DNA of 64,000 nt from Devosia sp. FJ2-5-3 (GTDB taxonomy: Bacteria; Pseudomonadota; Alphaproteobacteria; Rhizobiales; Devosiaceae), in the NCBI RefSeq assembly GCF_029201545.1, contig NZ_CP104007.1, positions 1,398,501 to 1,462,500 on the forward strand, in the 5' to 3' direction. This document shows, one piece after another, positions 43,913 to 51,921 of the stretch (position 1 is the stretch's first letter; every line of letters begins with the position of its first letter). The translations under genes were made by a program, and so were the position numbers. The notes beneath the pieces are model-generated. The model searched no databases. It saw only the letters and a program-made list of their open reading frames with translations, and was not told the origin of the DNA.

Positions 43913-44944
43913 TTGACCATCAACCGTAAGAACGAGCATCTGGATATTGTCCTGGGAGGGCGAGGGGCGTCCTCGATTTCGACTGGCTTTGACGATGTGA
44001 GATTTGAGCACGCTGCCCTCCCAGAAATAGACATGGACACTATCGATCTGGATACGCAGTTTGTCGGCAAGCGGATCAGGGCACCGCTTCTTGTCAGTTC
44101 GATGACGGGTGGTCCGGCGCGGGCGGAAACGATCAATGCCAATCTGGCGGTGGCCTGCGAGGAATTGGGGATCGCCCTGGCCGTCGGGTCGCAGCGCGTG
44201 GCCATAGACAGCGCCGCCGATGGGGGGCTGGGGCAGGACCTAAGGCGGCATGCGCCGACCATCCCTCTGCTCGCGAATTTCGGGGCGGCCCAGCTCAATC
44301 TGGGCTATGGCGCCGATCAGGCGCTGAGGGCCGTGGAGATGATCGGGGCGGACGCGCTGATCATCCACCTCAATCCCCTGCAGGAGGCGGTGCAGCCGGA
44401 GGGCGATCGTAACTGGCTGGGATTGCTCGCAAAAATCGAGACCCTGGCGCGAACACTGCCGGTGCCATTGGCAGTGAAGGAGGTCGGTTCGGGCATTTCC
44501 GGCCTTACGGCGCGCCGATTGGTAGATGCAGGCGTAAGCATAATCGACGTCGCCGGAGCAGGTGGAACGAGCTGGGCGGCGGTCGAGGCGGAGCGGGCAC
44601 AATCGCCGATGCAGGCCGCTATTGCCCGGGCTTTCGTCAATTGGGGACAGCCGACTGCGGCGGCGATTGAAGCGGTGCGGGCGGCCTGTCCGGAGGCGAT
44701 CGTGGTGGGTTCAGGCGGCGTCCGGGATGGGGTCGACGCCGCCAAGGCGATCCGGCTTGGCGCCGATATTGTGGGCCAGGCTGCGGGGGTTCTGACCGCC
44801 GCGACCGAGTCTGCCGAGGCGGTGGTCGAGCATTTTTCGGCCATTATCGGGCAGTTGCGGGTGGCCTGTTTCTGCACCGGATCGGTCGATCTTGCGGCGC
44901 TCAGAGTGGCCCCATTGCAGTCGCAAACGGGCCGAGTTCGCTAG
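43913..44944 (+). CDS. fni: Type 2 isopentenyl-diphosphate delta-isomerase (FMN-dependent)
   Basis: 343 residues. 'RKNEHLDI', '[18 protein letters not shown]', 'GSQRVA', '[14 protein letters not shown]', 'VKEVGSGIS', '[17 protein letters not shown]' and '[20 protein letters not shown]' are the ordered FMN, NADPH and substrate blocks of Fni/Idi-2. It balances IPP and DMAPP for crtE. The best start is TTG 43913 with a weak GAGG upstream. Similar type 2 idi genes accompany crt clusters in Pantoea and Paracoccus. Confidence 0.93.
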   Translation: MTINRKNEHLDIVLGGRGASSISTGFDDVRFEHAALPEIDMDTIDLDTQFVGKRIRAPLLVSSMTGGPARAETINANLAVACEELGIALAVGSQRVAIDSAADGGLGQDLRRHAPTIPLLANFGAAQLNLGYGADQALRAVEMIGADALIIHLNPLQEAVQPEGDRNWLGLLAKIETLARTLPVPLAVKEVGSGISGLTARRLVDAGVSIIDVAGAGGTSWAAVEAERAQSPMQAAIARAFVNWGQPTAAAIEAVRAACPEAIVVGSGGVRDGVDAAKAIRLGADIVGQAAGVLTAATESAEAVVEHFSAIIGQLRVACFCTGSVDLAALRVAPLQSQTGRVR

Positions 44945-44992
44945 CAGAACGTTAGCATTTGCGGACGGCGCCTGTGAAAACGCCGCGGCGGC

Positions 44993-45922
44993 TCAAGGTG
45001 CGTTTTTCTGGACGATGCAATTGCCGCCGGCGGCGAGAAGACGCTGGCAAAATTCCTGTGCTTCCTGCCGCGTCTGTCGACCGACCATGGCGGAAAACCG
45101 CATGCGATTGCCGAAGCTCGGATTGCGGACCGAGATCAACATGAGCTGCTCGGGACCGAGGACATTTTTGAAACTGGCCTGGGCGGAGGCGAAACGGGAG
45201 CGGGCGGTGTCGGCGGACGCGTTCTGCGCGATGAGGACGCCCCAGGGCTGCCATTGAGCCGGACTGGCGACGAGGTCGGGCCGGCGGACGGAGCGGGCCA
45301 TATCGAGACAGGCCGCCTGGAAGTCCTTCTCCTTGTCGAGCGTGTAGTCGACGTCCCCTGCGATGTCGGCCAGCCAGATGTCGACGGGGTGGCCGGTGAT
45401 GATCATTACATAATTGCGGGTTTCGAGGGGGAGGCCGCCGCCGGTACCGGCGATGTAGCGGCTGATCCGTCCCTCGCCGCCATTATAGGCCGCGGCGGCG
45501 AGGCCGAGATTGCCGAATTTTTCTTCGAGAAAGCGCAGATATTCGGCGGAGCGAGCCAGGGCCTCGGCAGGGTCGAAGGCATTTCCGAGGCCGCGAAGGC
45601 GCGCCGTGCCGGGCATGAACTGGGCAATGCCCTGAGCACCGGCCGGGCTGAGGGCCGCGGGATCGAAGCGGCTCTCCTGCCAGACGAGGCGGGCGAAGAA
45701 ATCGGCGGGCAATTGCCAGTTGGCGGCATAGGCGGCGATGGCGGCGCAGACATCGGCCCGGTAATTGGCCTCGGTGATGCAGATCTCCTGCTGACCGATT
45801 GTGTGGCAGGTGCCGGGTTCTTCTTCGGCTTTCGTCTGGGCGCGGGCCTCGTGAAGAGCAGGGGACATGAGGAGCAGCAAGAGCCATACGCGCTTCAGCC
45901 ATGTCCGTAAAAACTGCGCCAT
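44993..45922 (-). CDS. Lytic murein transglycosylase with SLT domain
   Basis: 309 residues. A signal peptide ('LLLLLMSPALHEARA') is followed by the SLT domain: catalytic Glu83 in 'WQESRFDP', then 'GAQGIAQFMPGTA' and 'AAAYNGGEGRI'. It cuts the glycan strand of peptidoglycan in the periplasm, forming 1,6-anhydro ends. The last 70 residues ('FSAMVGRQTRQEAQEFCQRL') look like a SPOR-type or similar repeat. It stands alone, convergent to idi, with a 48-base gap that holds no convincing terminator. Confidence 0.9.
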   Translation of the reverse strand: MAQFLRTWLKRVWLLLLLMSPALHEARAQTKAEEEPGTCHTIGQQEICITEANYRADVCAAIAAYAANWQLPADFFARLVWQESRFDPAALSPAGAQGIAQFMPGTARLRGLGNAFDPAEALARSAEYLRFLEEKFGNLGLAAAAYNGGEGRISRYIAGTGGGLPLETRNYVMIITGHPVDIWLADIAGDVDYTLDKEKDFQAACLDMARSVRRPDLVASPAQWQPWGVLIAQNASADTARSRFASAQASFKNVLGPEQLMLISVRNPSFGNRMRFSAMVGRQTRQEAQEFCQRLLAAGGNCIVQKNAP

Positions 45923-46000
45923 GCCTGCATCTTGGCTGGGCCCGGTCCGCCCGGCAAGTCACAGAAGCTTGGTCCGGCCTGACGGGCGCCGGCCCCTCCC

Positions 46001-46678
46001 TCAGGAAAAGAAGGTGTTGAAGCGCTCGTAGGATTGCTTGATGTGGGCGCGCATGGCCGCTTCGGCCCGGTCCTCATCATGGGCTTTGAGGGCGGAAATC
46101 AGATCCGCATGTTCCATATTGGCGGTGGAGGCAGCCTGGTGGTGGTGGAAGAGCCGGAACAGGTGCATGTGGATATGCAGATTGGCGAGCGTCTCCTGGA
46201 CGAGATCATTGCCGCTGGCCTGGGCGATGAGATCATGGAACTGACCATCGAGGCGCGCGAACTCGCTGTAGCTGACCTTGCCCTGGCCGGTCCCGGACAT
46301 TTCCTCGGCCAGCCGTTCGAGGGTGGCGAACTGCTCTTCGGTGATCATGGTCGCCGCCTTGCGGGCCGCATAGGGTTCGAGCAGCAGGCGCAGTTCATAG
46401 AGCTGTTCAAAACGGCCGCGATCCATCTGTGTGGTGGCGCTGAAGCCGATGAGGTGGGTCTTGACCACAAGCCCCTGCGCCTCGAGGCGGGAGAGGGCCT
46501 CGCGAATGGGGGTCTGGGAAACGCCAAGCTCGCGCGCGAGATTGTCGATAGATATTCTCGAGCCGGGCAGAATGCTCTGGCTCATCAGTTGGGCGTAGAT
46601 GGTGTTGTACACCTCATCACCAAGGCGCGGCGGGCGCTTGATCGGATTGGTCGGCATCTGATTGACCGGTGGCGCCAT
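46001..46678 (-). CDS. GntR-family (FCD, VanR-like) transcriptional regulator
   Basis: 225 residues. The winged helix at about 20-75 contains 'LARELGVSQTPIREALSRLE'. The FCD domain shows 'LDGQFHDLIAQASGN', 'HIHMHLFRLFHHH' and 'HADLISALKAHD', with its metal-ligand histidines. ATG 46678 follows AGGAAGGA; the longer frame to 46783 would cross the operator region. It is divergent from the dehydrogenase operon at 46901, and two ATATCCTAT-like sites lie between them, which fits autoregulation and control of the neighbours. Confidence 0.9.
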   Translation of the reverse strand: MAPPVNQMPTNPIKRPPRLGDEVYNTIYAQLMSQSILPGSRISIDNLARELGVSQTPIREALSRLEAQGLVVKTHLIGFSATTQMDRGRFEQLYELRLLLEPYAARKAATMITEEQFATLERLAEEMSGTGQGKVSYSEFARLDGQFHDLIAQASGNDLVQETLANLHIHMHLFRLFHHHQAASTANMEHADLISALKAHDEDRAEAAMRAHIKQSYERFNTFFS

Positions 46679-46717
46679 AGCGCGGAATCCTTCCTGGTTG
46701 AGAGGGGCCGGGGAGCT

Positions 46718-46726
46718 GTATCCTAT
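46718..46726. promoter_or_regulatory. ATATCCTAT-type operator, copy 1
   Basis: GTATCCTAT (followed by CGTAT) lies 40 bases upstream of the GntR/FCD regulator start. It matches ATATCCTAT at 51839 in 8 of 9 bases, and the flanking CGTAT is also shared. It is a candidate binding site for the regulator itself. Confidence 0.5.
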
Positions 46727-46766
46727 CGTATTCCATTTGGAAACGCGGCGAAAAGTGAACTTGCGT

Positions 46767-46818
46767 TTGACATCGCTGCACAAGGCGCATAGTGCTTTGG
46801 CGAAATCGTATAGGATAT
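46767..46818 (+). promoter_or_regulatory. Promoter and ATATCCTAT-type operator, copy 2, for the dehydrogenase operon
   Basis: TTGACA at 46767-46772 gives a good -35, with TAGTGC 17 bases on, or CATAGT at a short spacing, as a weak -10. The operator ATAGGATAT at 46810-46818 (reverse complement ATATCCTAT) follows in the early transcribed region, with ATCGT to its left. Placement downstream of the promoter suggests repression. Confidence 0.45.
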
Positions 46819-46900
46819 ATCAGGCGCTGTTTTATGGTCCCGGTCAAGATCATCGCCGACTGTCCCAAAGCGGAAGTCTGGATTTGGAGAGTGAGTAGAC

Positions 46901-47890
46901 ATGCCCTTAGTGCCTGTCAGTGAAGTTCGGAATCTGGCGGACCGGGTTCTGGCGGCGGCCGGCGTGCCAGCGGACAATGCTCGATTGCAGCGCGAGCTCT
47001 TATTGGACGCCGAGATGCGCGGGATCGCCTCGCATGGTCTTCTGCGCCTGCCGCGGCTTGTCGAACGGATCGCCAATGGCGTGGCCGACCCCGTGACCAA
47101 GGGGCGGCATGAGTGGACCGCGCCGGGATTTCTCCGAGTCGATGGCGAGCAAGGCCTTGGGCCGGTCGTGGCGCAGTCCGCAATCGATGCGTTGATGGAG
47201 CGCGCCGCGATACAGGGTGTCGCCGTGGGCGCGGTGGCCAATGCCAATCATATCGGCATGCTCGGCTTTTACGCCGACCGCGTCGCGACGGCAGGAAAGT
47301 GCCTGATCGCGTTTTCGACCAGCGAGGCCCTCGTGCATCCCTGGGGTGGACGCAGGGCCATGATCGGCACCAATCCCATCGCCATCGGCATGCCGACGGG
47401 CGAGGGCATCTTCATGATGGACACCGCCACCAGCATCATTTCCATGGGGGAGGTGCATGACCACGCCAATCGTGGCGTGGCGCTGCCGCCCGGCATGGCG
47501 ATCGATGCCGAGGGCAATCCGACCACGGACGCAGCGGCGGCGCGGAGCGGCGCGATCTCGCCCTTTGGCGGGGCCAAGGGTTATGCGCTGGGGCTCGCCT
47601 TCGAACTCTTGCTGACGGCTTTGGCCGGGGCGGCGATTGGTCGGGAGGTCAAGGGAACGCTCGATTCCACCGAGCCCTGCAACAAGGCCGACCTTTTTAT
47701 CGTCATCGACCAGTATCTGTCGCCGGTCGCCGGCTTTCTCGATCTGCTGCGGGCGGAGGCGCCTGCCGAAGGGGTCGAGAGCGTTCGCATTCCCGGGGAA
47801 CGTGGAAGGGCCCTGGCGGCCCAGGCGCTCCTCGACGGTATCAATGTTGCCGACGTGATCTGGTCGCGCCTGCAGGAACTGGCCGCATAG
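46901..47890 (+). CDS. LDH2/MDH2-family NAD(P)-dependent oxidoreductase
   Basis: 329 residues. The catalytic His45 is in 'IASHGLLRLPRL'; 'GVAVGAVANANHIGMLGFYA', 'PTGEGIFMMDTATS' and 'GAISPFGGAKGYALGLAFELL' are conserved blocks of the family, which includes malate, ureidoglycolate, sulfolactate and 2,3-diketogulonate (YiaK) dehydrogenases. It oxidises a 2-hydroxy acid to its 2-keto acid, or the reverse. It is first in an operon with an iron alcohol dehydrogenase and an aldehyde dehydrogenase. Confidence 0.88.
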   Translation: MPLVPVSEVRNLADRVLAAAGVPADNARLQRELLLDAEMRGIASHGLLRLPRLVERIANGVADPVTKGRHEWTAPGFLRVDGEQGLGPVVAQSAIDALMERAAIQGVAVGAVANANHIGMLGFYADRVATAGKCLIAFSTSEALVHPWGGRRAMIGTNPIAIGMPTGEGIFMMDTATSIISMGEVHDHANRGVALPPGMAIDAEGNPTTDAAAARSGAISPFGGAKGYALGLAFELLLTALAGAAIGREVKGTLDSTEPCNKADLFIVIDQYLSPVAGFLDLLRAEAPAEGVESVRIPGERGRALAAQALLDGINVADVIWSRLQELAA

Positions 47891-47914
47891 GCCGAGATGA
47901 ATAAGGACTAGATC

Positions 47915-49162
47915 ATGTTTGGTGCATTTCGTTCGCCTCGAACCGTCGTGTTCGGCCATGGCCAGATCGGCTCGCTGGCAGGCCATGTGGCGACGTTGGG
48001 GAAAAAGCCGCTGCTGGTGACTGACCAGCGGCTTGCCGGGGACCCCGTTTTTGGGGGAGTAAAGGCCGCGATGATCGCGGCCGGTCTCGAAGTCGGAGTG
48101 TTTTCCGAGGTCGAGGCAGAGCTGCCGGCCCATTGCCTTGAGGCCGGCATTGCCGCCGCCCGGGACTTCGGCGCCGATGTCATCGTGGGCATTGGTGGCG
48201 GCAGCTGCATCGATGCGGCCAAGATCATCGCGCTGATCACTGCCCATGGCGGACAGATTTCGGACTATTATGGCGAGCTGAAAGTGCCGGGGCCGATCCT
48301 GCCGGTCATCGCCGTGCCGACGACAGCGGGAACCGGCTCGGAGGTGACCCCGGTGGCGGTGATTGCCGACCCGGGAAAGGCCGTAAAGGTCGGGCTTTCG
48401 AGCCCGCATTTGCTGCCGCAGATCGCCATTTGCGACCCCGACCTGACGGCCAGCTGCCCGCCCGGACTTACCGCCTATTCGGGCGCCGACGCGCTGGTGC
48501 ATGCCATCGAGGCGTTCACCACCGCGACGCGTGCGGAAGATCCCAGGATCACGCTCGAGCATGTGTTCGTCGGCAAGAATGCGCTGACCGACGCCTTTGC
48601 GCGGGAAGCGATCGTCAATATCGGGCGGAGCCTGGCGCGGGCGGTTGCGGACGGCAGTGATGCGGCGGCGCGTGCCGATGTCATGCTGGGCGCGACCCAG
48701 GCCGGGCTGGCCTTCGGCACCGCGGGCACCTCGATTTCCCACGCGGTGCAATATCCGGTGGGGGCGCTGACGCACACGGCCCACGGGCTGGGCGTGGCGC
48801 TGATGCTGCCCTATGCGCTGGCGTTCAATCGCGGCCACGCATTGGCCGATATCGCCGAAATCGGGCGCATGATGGGGTTTGCCGAAGCGGAAGACACGGA
48901 CGCCAAGGCCGCCGATGCCTGCATTGCCGGGGTCGCGGCACTGCTCGAAACCATCGGCATTCCTTCGACATTGGCCGAAATCGGGGTCAAGGCCGAGGAC
49001 TTGCCCTGGATCGCCGAGCAATCGCTGGGCGCCAACAGGCTGATCAAGAACAATCCGCGCCCGGTCGACCGGGCAGGCATGGACCTCCTGGTCGCCGCCG
49101 CCTTTGCCGGCGACCGGAGCATGCTCGAAATCAATCCCAAGCTTGAAGGGGTGCGCACATGA
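47915..49162 (+). CDS. Iron-containing alcohol dehydrogenase
   Basis: 415 residues. 'GIGGGSCIDAAKIIAL' binds NAD, 'PTTAGTGSEVTPVAVI' is the family signature, and the metal ligands are in 'YSGADALVHAIEAF' and 'SISHAVQYPVGALTHTAHG'. It probably oxidises a hydroxy acid or alcohol to an aldehyde that feeds the aldehyde dehydrogenase encoded next. Gene order and the ATGA overlap with that gene support the pairing. 4-hydroxybutyrate-type dehydrogenase is one candidate. Confidence 0.9.
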   Translation: MFGAFRSPRTVVFGHGQIGSLAGHVATLGKKPLLVTDQRLAGDPVFGGVKAAMIAAGLEVGVFSEVEAELPAHCLEAGIAAARDFGADVIVGIGGGSCIDAAKIIALITAHGGQISDYYGELKVPGPILPVIAVPTTAGTGSEVTPVAVIADPGKAVKVGLSSPHLLPQIAICDPDLTASCPPGLTAYSGADALVHAIEAFTTATRAEDPRITLEHVFVGKNALTDAFAREAIVNIGRSLARAVADGSDAAARADVMLGATQAGLAFGTAGTSISHAVQYPVGALTHTAHGLGVALMLPYALAFNRGHALADIAEIGRMMGFAEAEDTDAKAADACIAGVAALLETIGIPSTLAEIGVKAEDLPWIAEQSLGANRLIKNNPRPVDRAGMDLLVAAAFAGDRSMLEINPKLEGVRT

Positions 49163-50625
49163 CCACCGATTTCTCCCTTTCCTTCGATCCGGCGAAAATC
49201 CCCAGCAATCTCTGGATTGGCGGGCAATGGCGCGAGGGAAGCGCCGAGGGGCGTCTCGACGTGGTCGATCCGTCCACCGGCGCGGTGATTTCCAGCGTCG
49301 CCAATGCCTCGGTGGAGGATGCGCTGGCAGCCGTCGCCGCGGCCCATGACGCCGCGCCGGGCTGGGCGGCGACCCCACCGCGCAAACGCTCGGACATATT
49401 GCGGCGCTGTTTCGAGCTGATGATCGAGCGCAAGCAGATGCTGGCCGAACTGATCAGCCTCGAAAACGGCAAGGCGCTGCCCGATGCCGAGGGCGAAGTG
49501 GCTTACGCCGCCGAGTTCTTCCGCTGGTTTTCCGAGGAAGCCGTGCGGCTCAATGGCGAGATATCGACGGCGCCGAGCGGGGCCAACCGGATCGTGGTGC
49601 AATACCAGCCGATTGGCGTTTCCGTGCTGGTGACGCCGTGGAATTTCCCGGCGGCGATGGCCACGCGGAAAATCGCGCCGGCCTTGGCGGCGGGGTGTAC
49701 GGTGGTGCTCAAGCCCGCCACCGAAACGCCGCTGACCGCCTATGCGCTGGCCGAGATCTATGCCGAGGCGGGCGTGCCGGATGGGGTGGTCAATGTGATC
49801 ACTACCTCGAAGTCTGGCGCGACAGTCAGCGCCATGCTGCATGATCCGCGCGTGCGAAAACTCAGCTTTACCGGCTCGACCGAAGTGGGTCGCAAGCTGT
49901 TGCGCGAGGCGGCGGACCAGGTGATTTCCTGCTCGATGGAGCTCGGGGGCAATGCGCCCTTCATCGTCTTTGACGACGCCGATCTCGAAAAGGCGCTGGA
50001 TGGCGCCATGATCGCCAAGATGCGCAATGGCGGCGAGGCCTGCACCGCGGCCAATCGCTTCTTCGTGCAGGAAGGGATCATGGAGGCCTTTTCAAAGGGC
50101 CTCGCCGATCGCATGGGCGCGATGAAGCTCGGACGCGGCTATGAAAAGGGCGTGCAGTGCGGGCCGCTGGTCAACCAGGATGCGCTGGAGCGGATCAGCG
50201 GCTGGATCGAGGATGCCAAGGGGCAGGGCGCCAAGGTTTTGACCGGGGGTACGGCGCCGGGCGGAGACGGATTTTACTATCCGCCGACCGTGCTGACCGA
50301 TGTGCCGGTGGACTCGCCGCTGGTGCGCGACGAGATTTTTGGGCCCATCGCGCCGCTCGCCAGCTTCAAGACCGAGGACGAGGTGATCGCGCGGGCCAAT
50401 GACACCGAATATGGGCTGATCGCCTATGTGTTCACCGAGAATCTGAAGCGCGGGCTGGCCGTGTCGGAGAAGATCGAGGCGGGCATGATCGGGCTCAATC
50501 GCGGGCTGGCCTCCGACCCGGCGGCACCATTTGGCGGGGTCAAGCAGAGCGGGCTGGGCCGCGAGGGCGCGCATCACGGCATCCTCGAATTCTGCGAAGC
50601 CAAATATATCGCTGTCAGCTGGTAG
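49159..50625 (+). CDS. Aldehyde dehydrogenase (succinate-semialdehyde dehydrogenase-like)
   Basis: 488 residues. Catalytic Cys295 is in '[11 protein letters not shown]' and the general base Glu261 in '[17 protein letters not shown]'. '[20 protein letters not shown]' and '[20 protein letters not shown]' match GabD-type enzymes. It oxidises a semialdehyde to its acid with NAD(P). It is the last gene of the three-dehydrogenase operon and is followed by a strong hairpin shared with the convergent LacI gene. Confidence 0.92.
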   Translation: MTTDFSLSFDPAKIPSNLWIGGQWREGSAEGRLDVVDPSTGAVISSVANASVEDALAAVAAAHDAAPGWAATPPRKRSDILRRCFELMIERKQMLAELISLENGKALPDAEGEVAYAAEFFRWFSEEAVRLNGEISTAPSGANRIVVQYQPIGVSVLVTPWNFPAAMATRKIAPALAAGCTVVLKPATETPLTAYALAEIYAEAGVPDGVVNVITTSKSGATVSAMLHDPRVRKLSFTGSTEVGRKLLREAADQVISCSMELGGNAPFIVFDDADLEKALDGAMIAKMRNGGEACTAANRFFVQEGIMEAFSKGLADRMGAMKLGRGYEKGVQCGPLVNQDALERISGWIEDAKGQGAKVLTGGTAPGGDGFYYPPTVLTDVPVDSPLVRDEIFGPIAPLASFKTEDEVIARANDTEYGLIAYVFTENLKRGLAVSEKIEAGMIGLNRGLASDPAAPFGGVKQSGLGREGAHHGILEFCEAKYIAVSW

Positions 50626-50636
50626 GGTTTTCCGGG

Positions 50637-50660
50637 CCGCGGGCGGCTGATCGCCCGCGG
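50637..50660. terminator. Bidirectional terminator hairpin
   Basis: Perfect 9-base inverted repeat CCGCGGGCG / CGCCCGCGG with loop GCTGAT, in the 36-base gap between the aldehyde dehydrogenase stop and the LacI stop. Short T/A-rich flanks occur on the left side. It can serve both converging transcripts. Confidence 0.6.
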
Positions 50661-50661
50661 T

Positions 50662-51738
50662 CTACTGTGTCGGCAGATAAGGGTGGTCGATCCGTTCGGG
50701 GGGCGTTTCGGCCAGCGTCGAATGGCGGACGATCAGCTCTCCGGGCAGGGCGTATTGCGTCGGCGTGAAGGGCTGTCCGGACAATTGCTCGCCGATGAGC
50801 GAAATCGTCTTTTCGACCATGGCGTCCACCGGCTGGCGAAAGGTGGTCAGCGAATAGCGCGGCCATTCGGCCATCGGGATATTGTCGAAGCCGGCGATGG
50901 CGATGTCTTCGGGGATGCGCAGTTTGAGCCGGTCGCAGAGGGCATCGTGGCCGCCAAAGGCCATGACGTCATTGGCGAAAAAGACGGCGTCGGTGCGATT
51001 GGCGCTGCCGATCTCGAGACCGGCGCGATAGCCGGCTTCGTAGCTATATTCCCCGCCGGGCACGGAATGGGTGAGGGTCATGCCCAGTTCGGCGACGCGG
51101 GTGATGAAGGCGTTCTGGCGTTCGAGATTGGTCGAGGTGTGGCTGAGGCCGCCCACGAAGGCGACGCGATGCTTGCCGATGGCGTGGAAATGATCGGCAA
51201 TGGCGCGGGCGCCCTCGACATTGTTGCAGCTGACCGAAGTGAGGCTCTGCTCGGACACGGTGCGGTTGACGAGGACGGCGGCGCGGCCCTCGGTGGCCCA
51301 GCGCAACGATGCGCCCGAGAGCACGGTGGCCGAGATAACGACCACCGCATCCACATTGTATTTGCGCAGGGCGACGAGCTGTTCCTCGATATTGGAGCCG
51401 CGGGTGATGTTGAACATCAGGCTCTGCATGCCGACGCGCTGGAGCTCGCGGGAAAGCTTTTCGATCAGGAACGGATAGAACGGATTGCGCATCTCGGAGA
51501 CGACGATGCCGGCGATGTTGCTGCGGCGCGTCGAGAGCATCGAGGCGATGGCATTCGGCTGGTAGTCGAGCTCCTCGGCGGCGCGGAGAATGCGCTGGCG
51601 CAATTCGGGCGAGATGGACGCGCCGGGGGTAAAGGCGCGCGAAATGGCCGATTGGCTGACGCCCAGCATCTGCGCAAGATCGCGGGCAGTGATGGGCGTC
51701 TTGCGCGGCGCAATGGCAGCATCGGGCGGTGTGCTCAT
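50662..51738 (-). CDS. LacI-family transcriptional regulator
   Basis: 358 residues. The helix-turn-helix and hinge are in 'TARDLAQMLGVSQSAISRAF' (about 17-36) and 'ELDYQPNAIASMLST'. The periplasmic-binding-protein-like sensor follows: 'GIVVSEMRNPFYPFLIEKLS', 'FVGGLSHTSTNLERQNAF', 'VFFANDVMAFGGHDAL' and 'DIAIAGFDNIP'. It is divergent from the CoA-transferase operon. Two TTGCAT-N4-ATGCAA palindromes in the intergenic region, and one before 55690, have the symmetry expected of LacI operators. The effector is unknown. Confidence 0.92.
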   Translation of the reverse strand: MSTPPDAAIAPRKTPITARDLAQMLGVSQSAISRAFTPGASISPELRQRILRAAEELDYQPNAIASMLSTRRSNIAGIVVSEMRNPFYPFLIEKLSRELQRVGMQSLMFNITRGSNIEEQLVALRKYNVDAVVVISATVLSGASLRWATEGRAAVLVNRTVSEQSLTSVSCNNVEGARAIADHFHAIGKHRVAFVGGLSHTSTNLERQNAFITRVAELGMTLTHSVPGGEYSYEAGYRAGLEIGSANRTDAVFFANDVMAFGGHDALCDRLKLRIPEDIAIAGFDNIPMAEWPRYSLTTFRQPVDAMVEKTISLIGEQLSGQPFTPTQYALPGELIVRHSTLAETPPERIDHPYLPTQ

Positions 51739-51797
51739 GGCACCTCACAATTCTTCTTATGCGCATCATAGCTGGATTTCGGCGCTATGCCACAAAC

Positions 51798-51813
51798 TTG
51801 CATACGGATGCAC
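51798..51813. promoter_or_regulatory. LacI-type operator, copy 1
   Basis: TTGCATACGGATGCAC, one base from the perfect palindrome TTGCAT-N4-ATGCAA found 23 bases later. It lies between the divergent LacI gene and the CoA-transferase operon. Confidence 0.6.
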
Positions 51814-51820
51814 AATGATA

Positions 51821-51836
51821 TTGCATACGGATGCAA
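51821..51836. promoter_or_regulatory. LacI-type operator, copy 2
   Basis: TTGCATACGGATGCAA is a perfect TTGCAT-N4-ATGCAA palindrome. The centre-to-centre distance to copy 1 is 23 bases, close to two helix turns, which would let two dimers sit on the same face. The ATATCCTAT site begins three bases further on. Confidence 0.65.
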
Positions 51837-51838
51837 AC

Positions 51839-51847
51839 ATATCCTAT
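51839..51847. promoter_or_regulatory. ATATCCTAT-type operator, copy 3
   Basis: ATATCCTAT followed by CGTAT, as in copy 1 at 46718. It directly abuts the second LacI-type palindrome, so this promoter appears to be read by both the LacI and the GntR/FCD regulator. Confidence 0.55.
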
Positions 51848-51921
51848 CGTATTCGAGGCGCTGTCGTAAGGGAGCCGGTTGAGAAGCCCCGACGACAGCA
51901 TATTTGAGAGGAGCGGAGCCT

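Noticed and set aside
51904..51921. TTG 51904 as start of the CoA-transferase
   Set aside because: It overlaps the purine-rich RBS GAGGAGCGGAG that serves ATG 51922.
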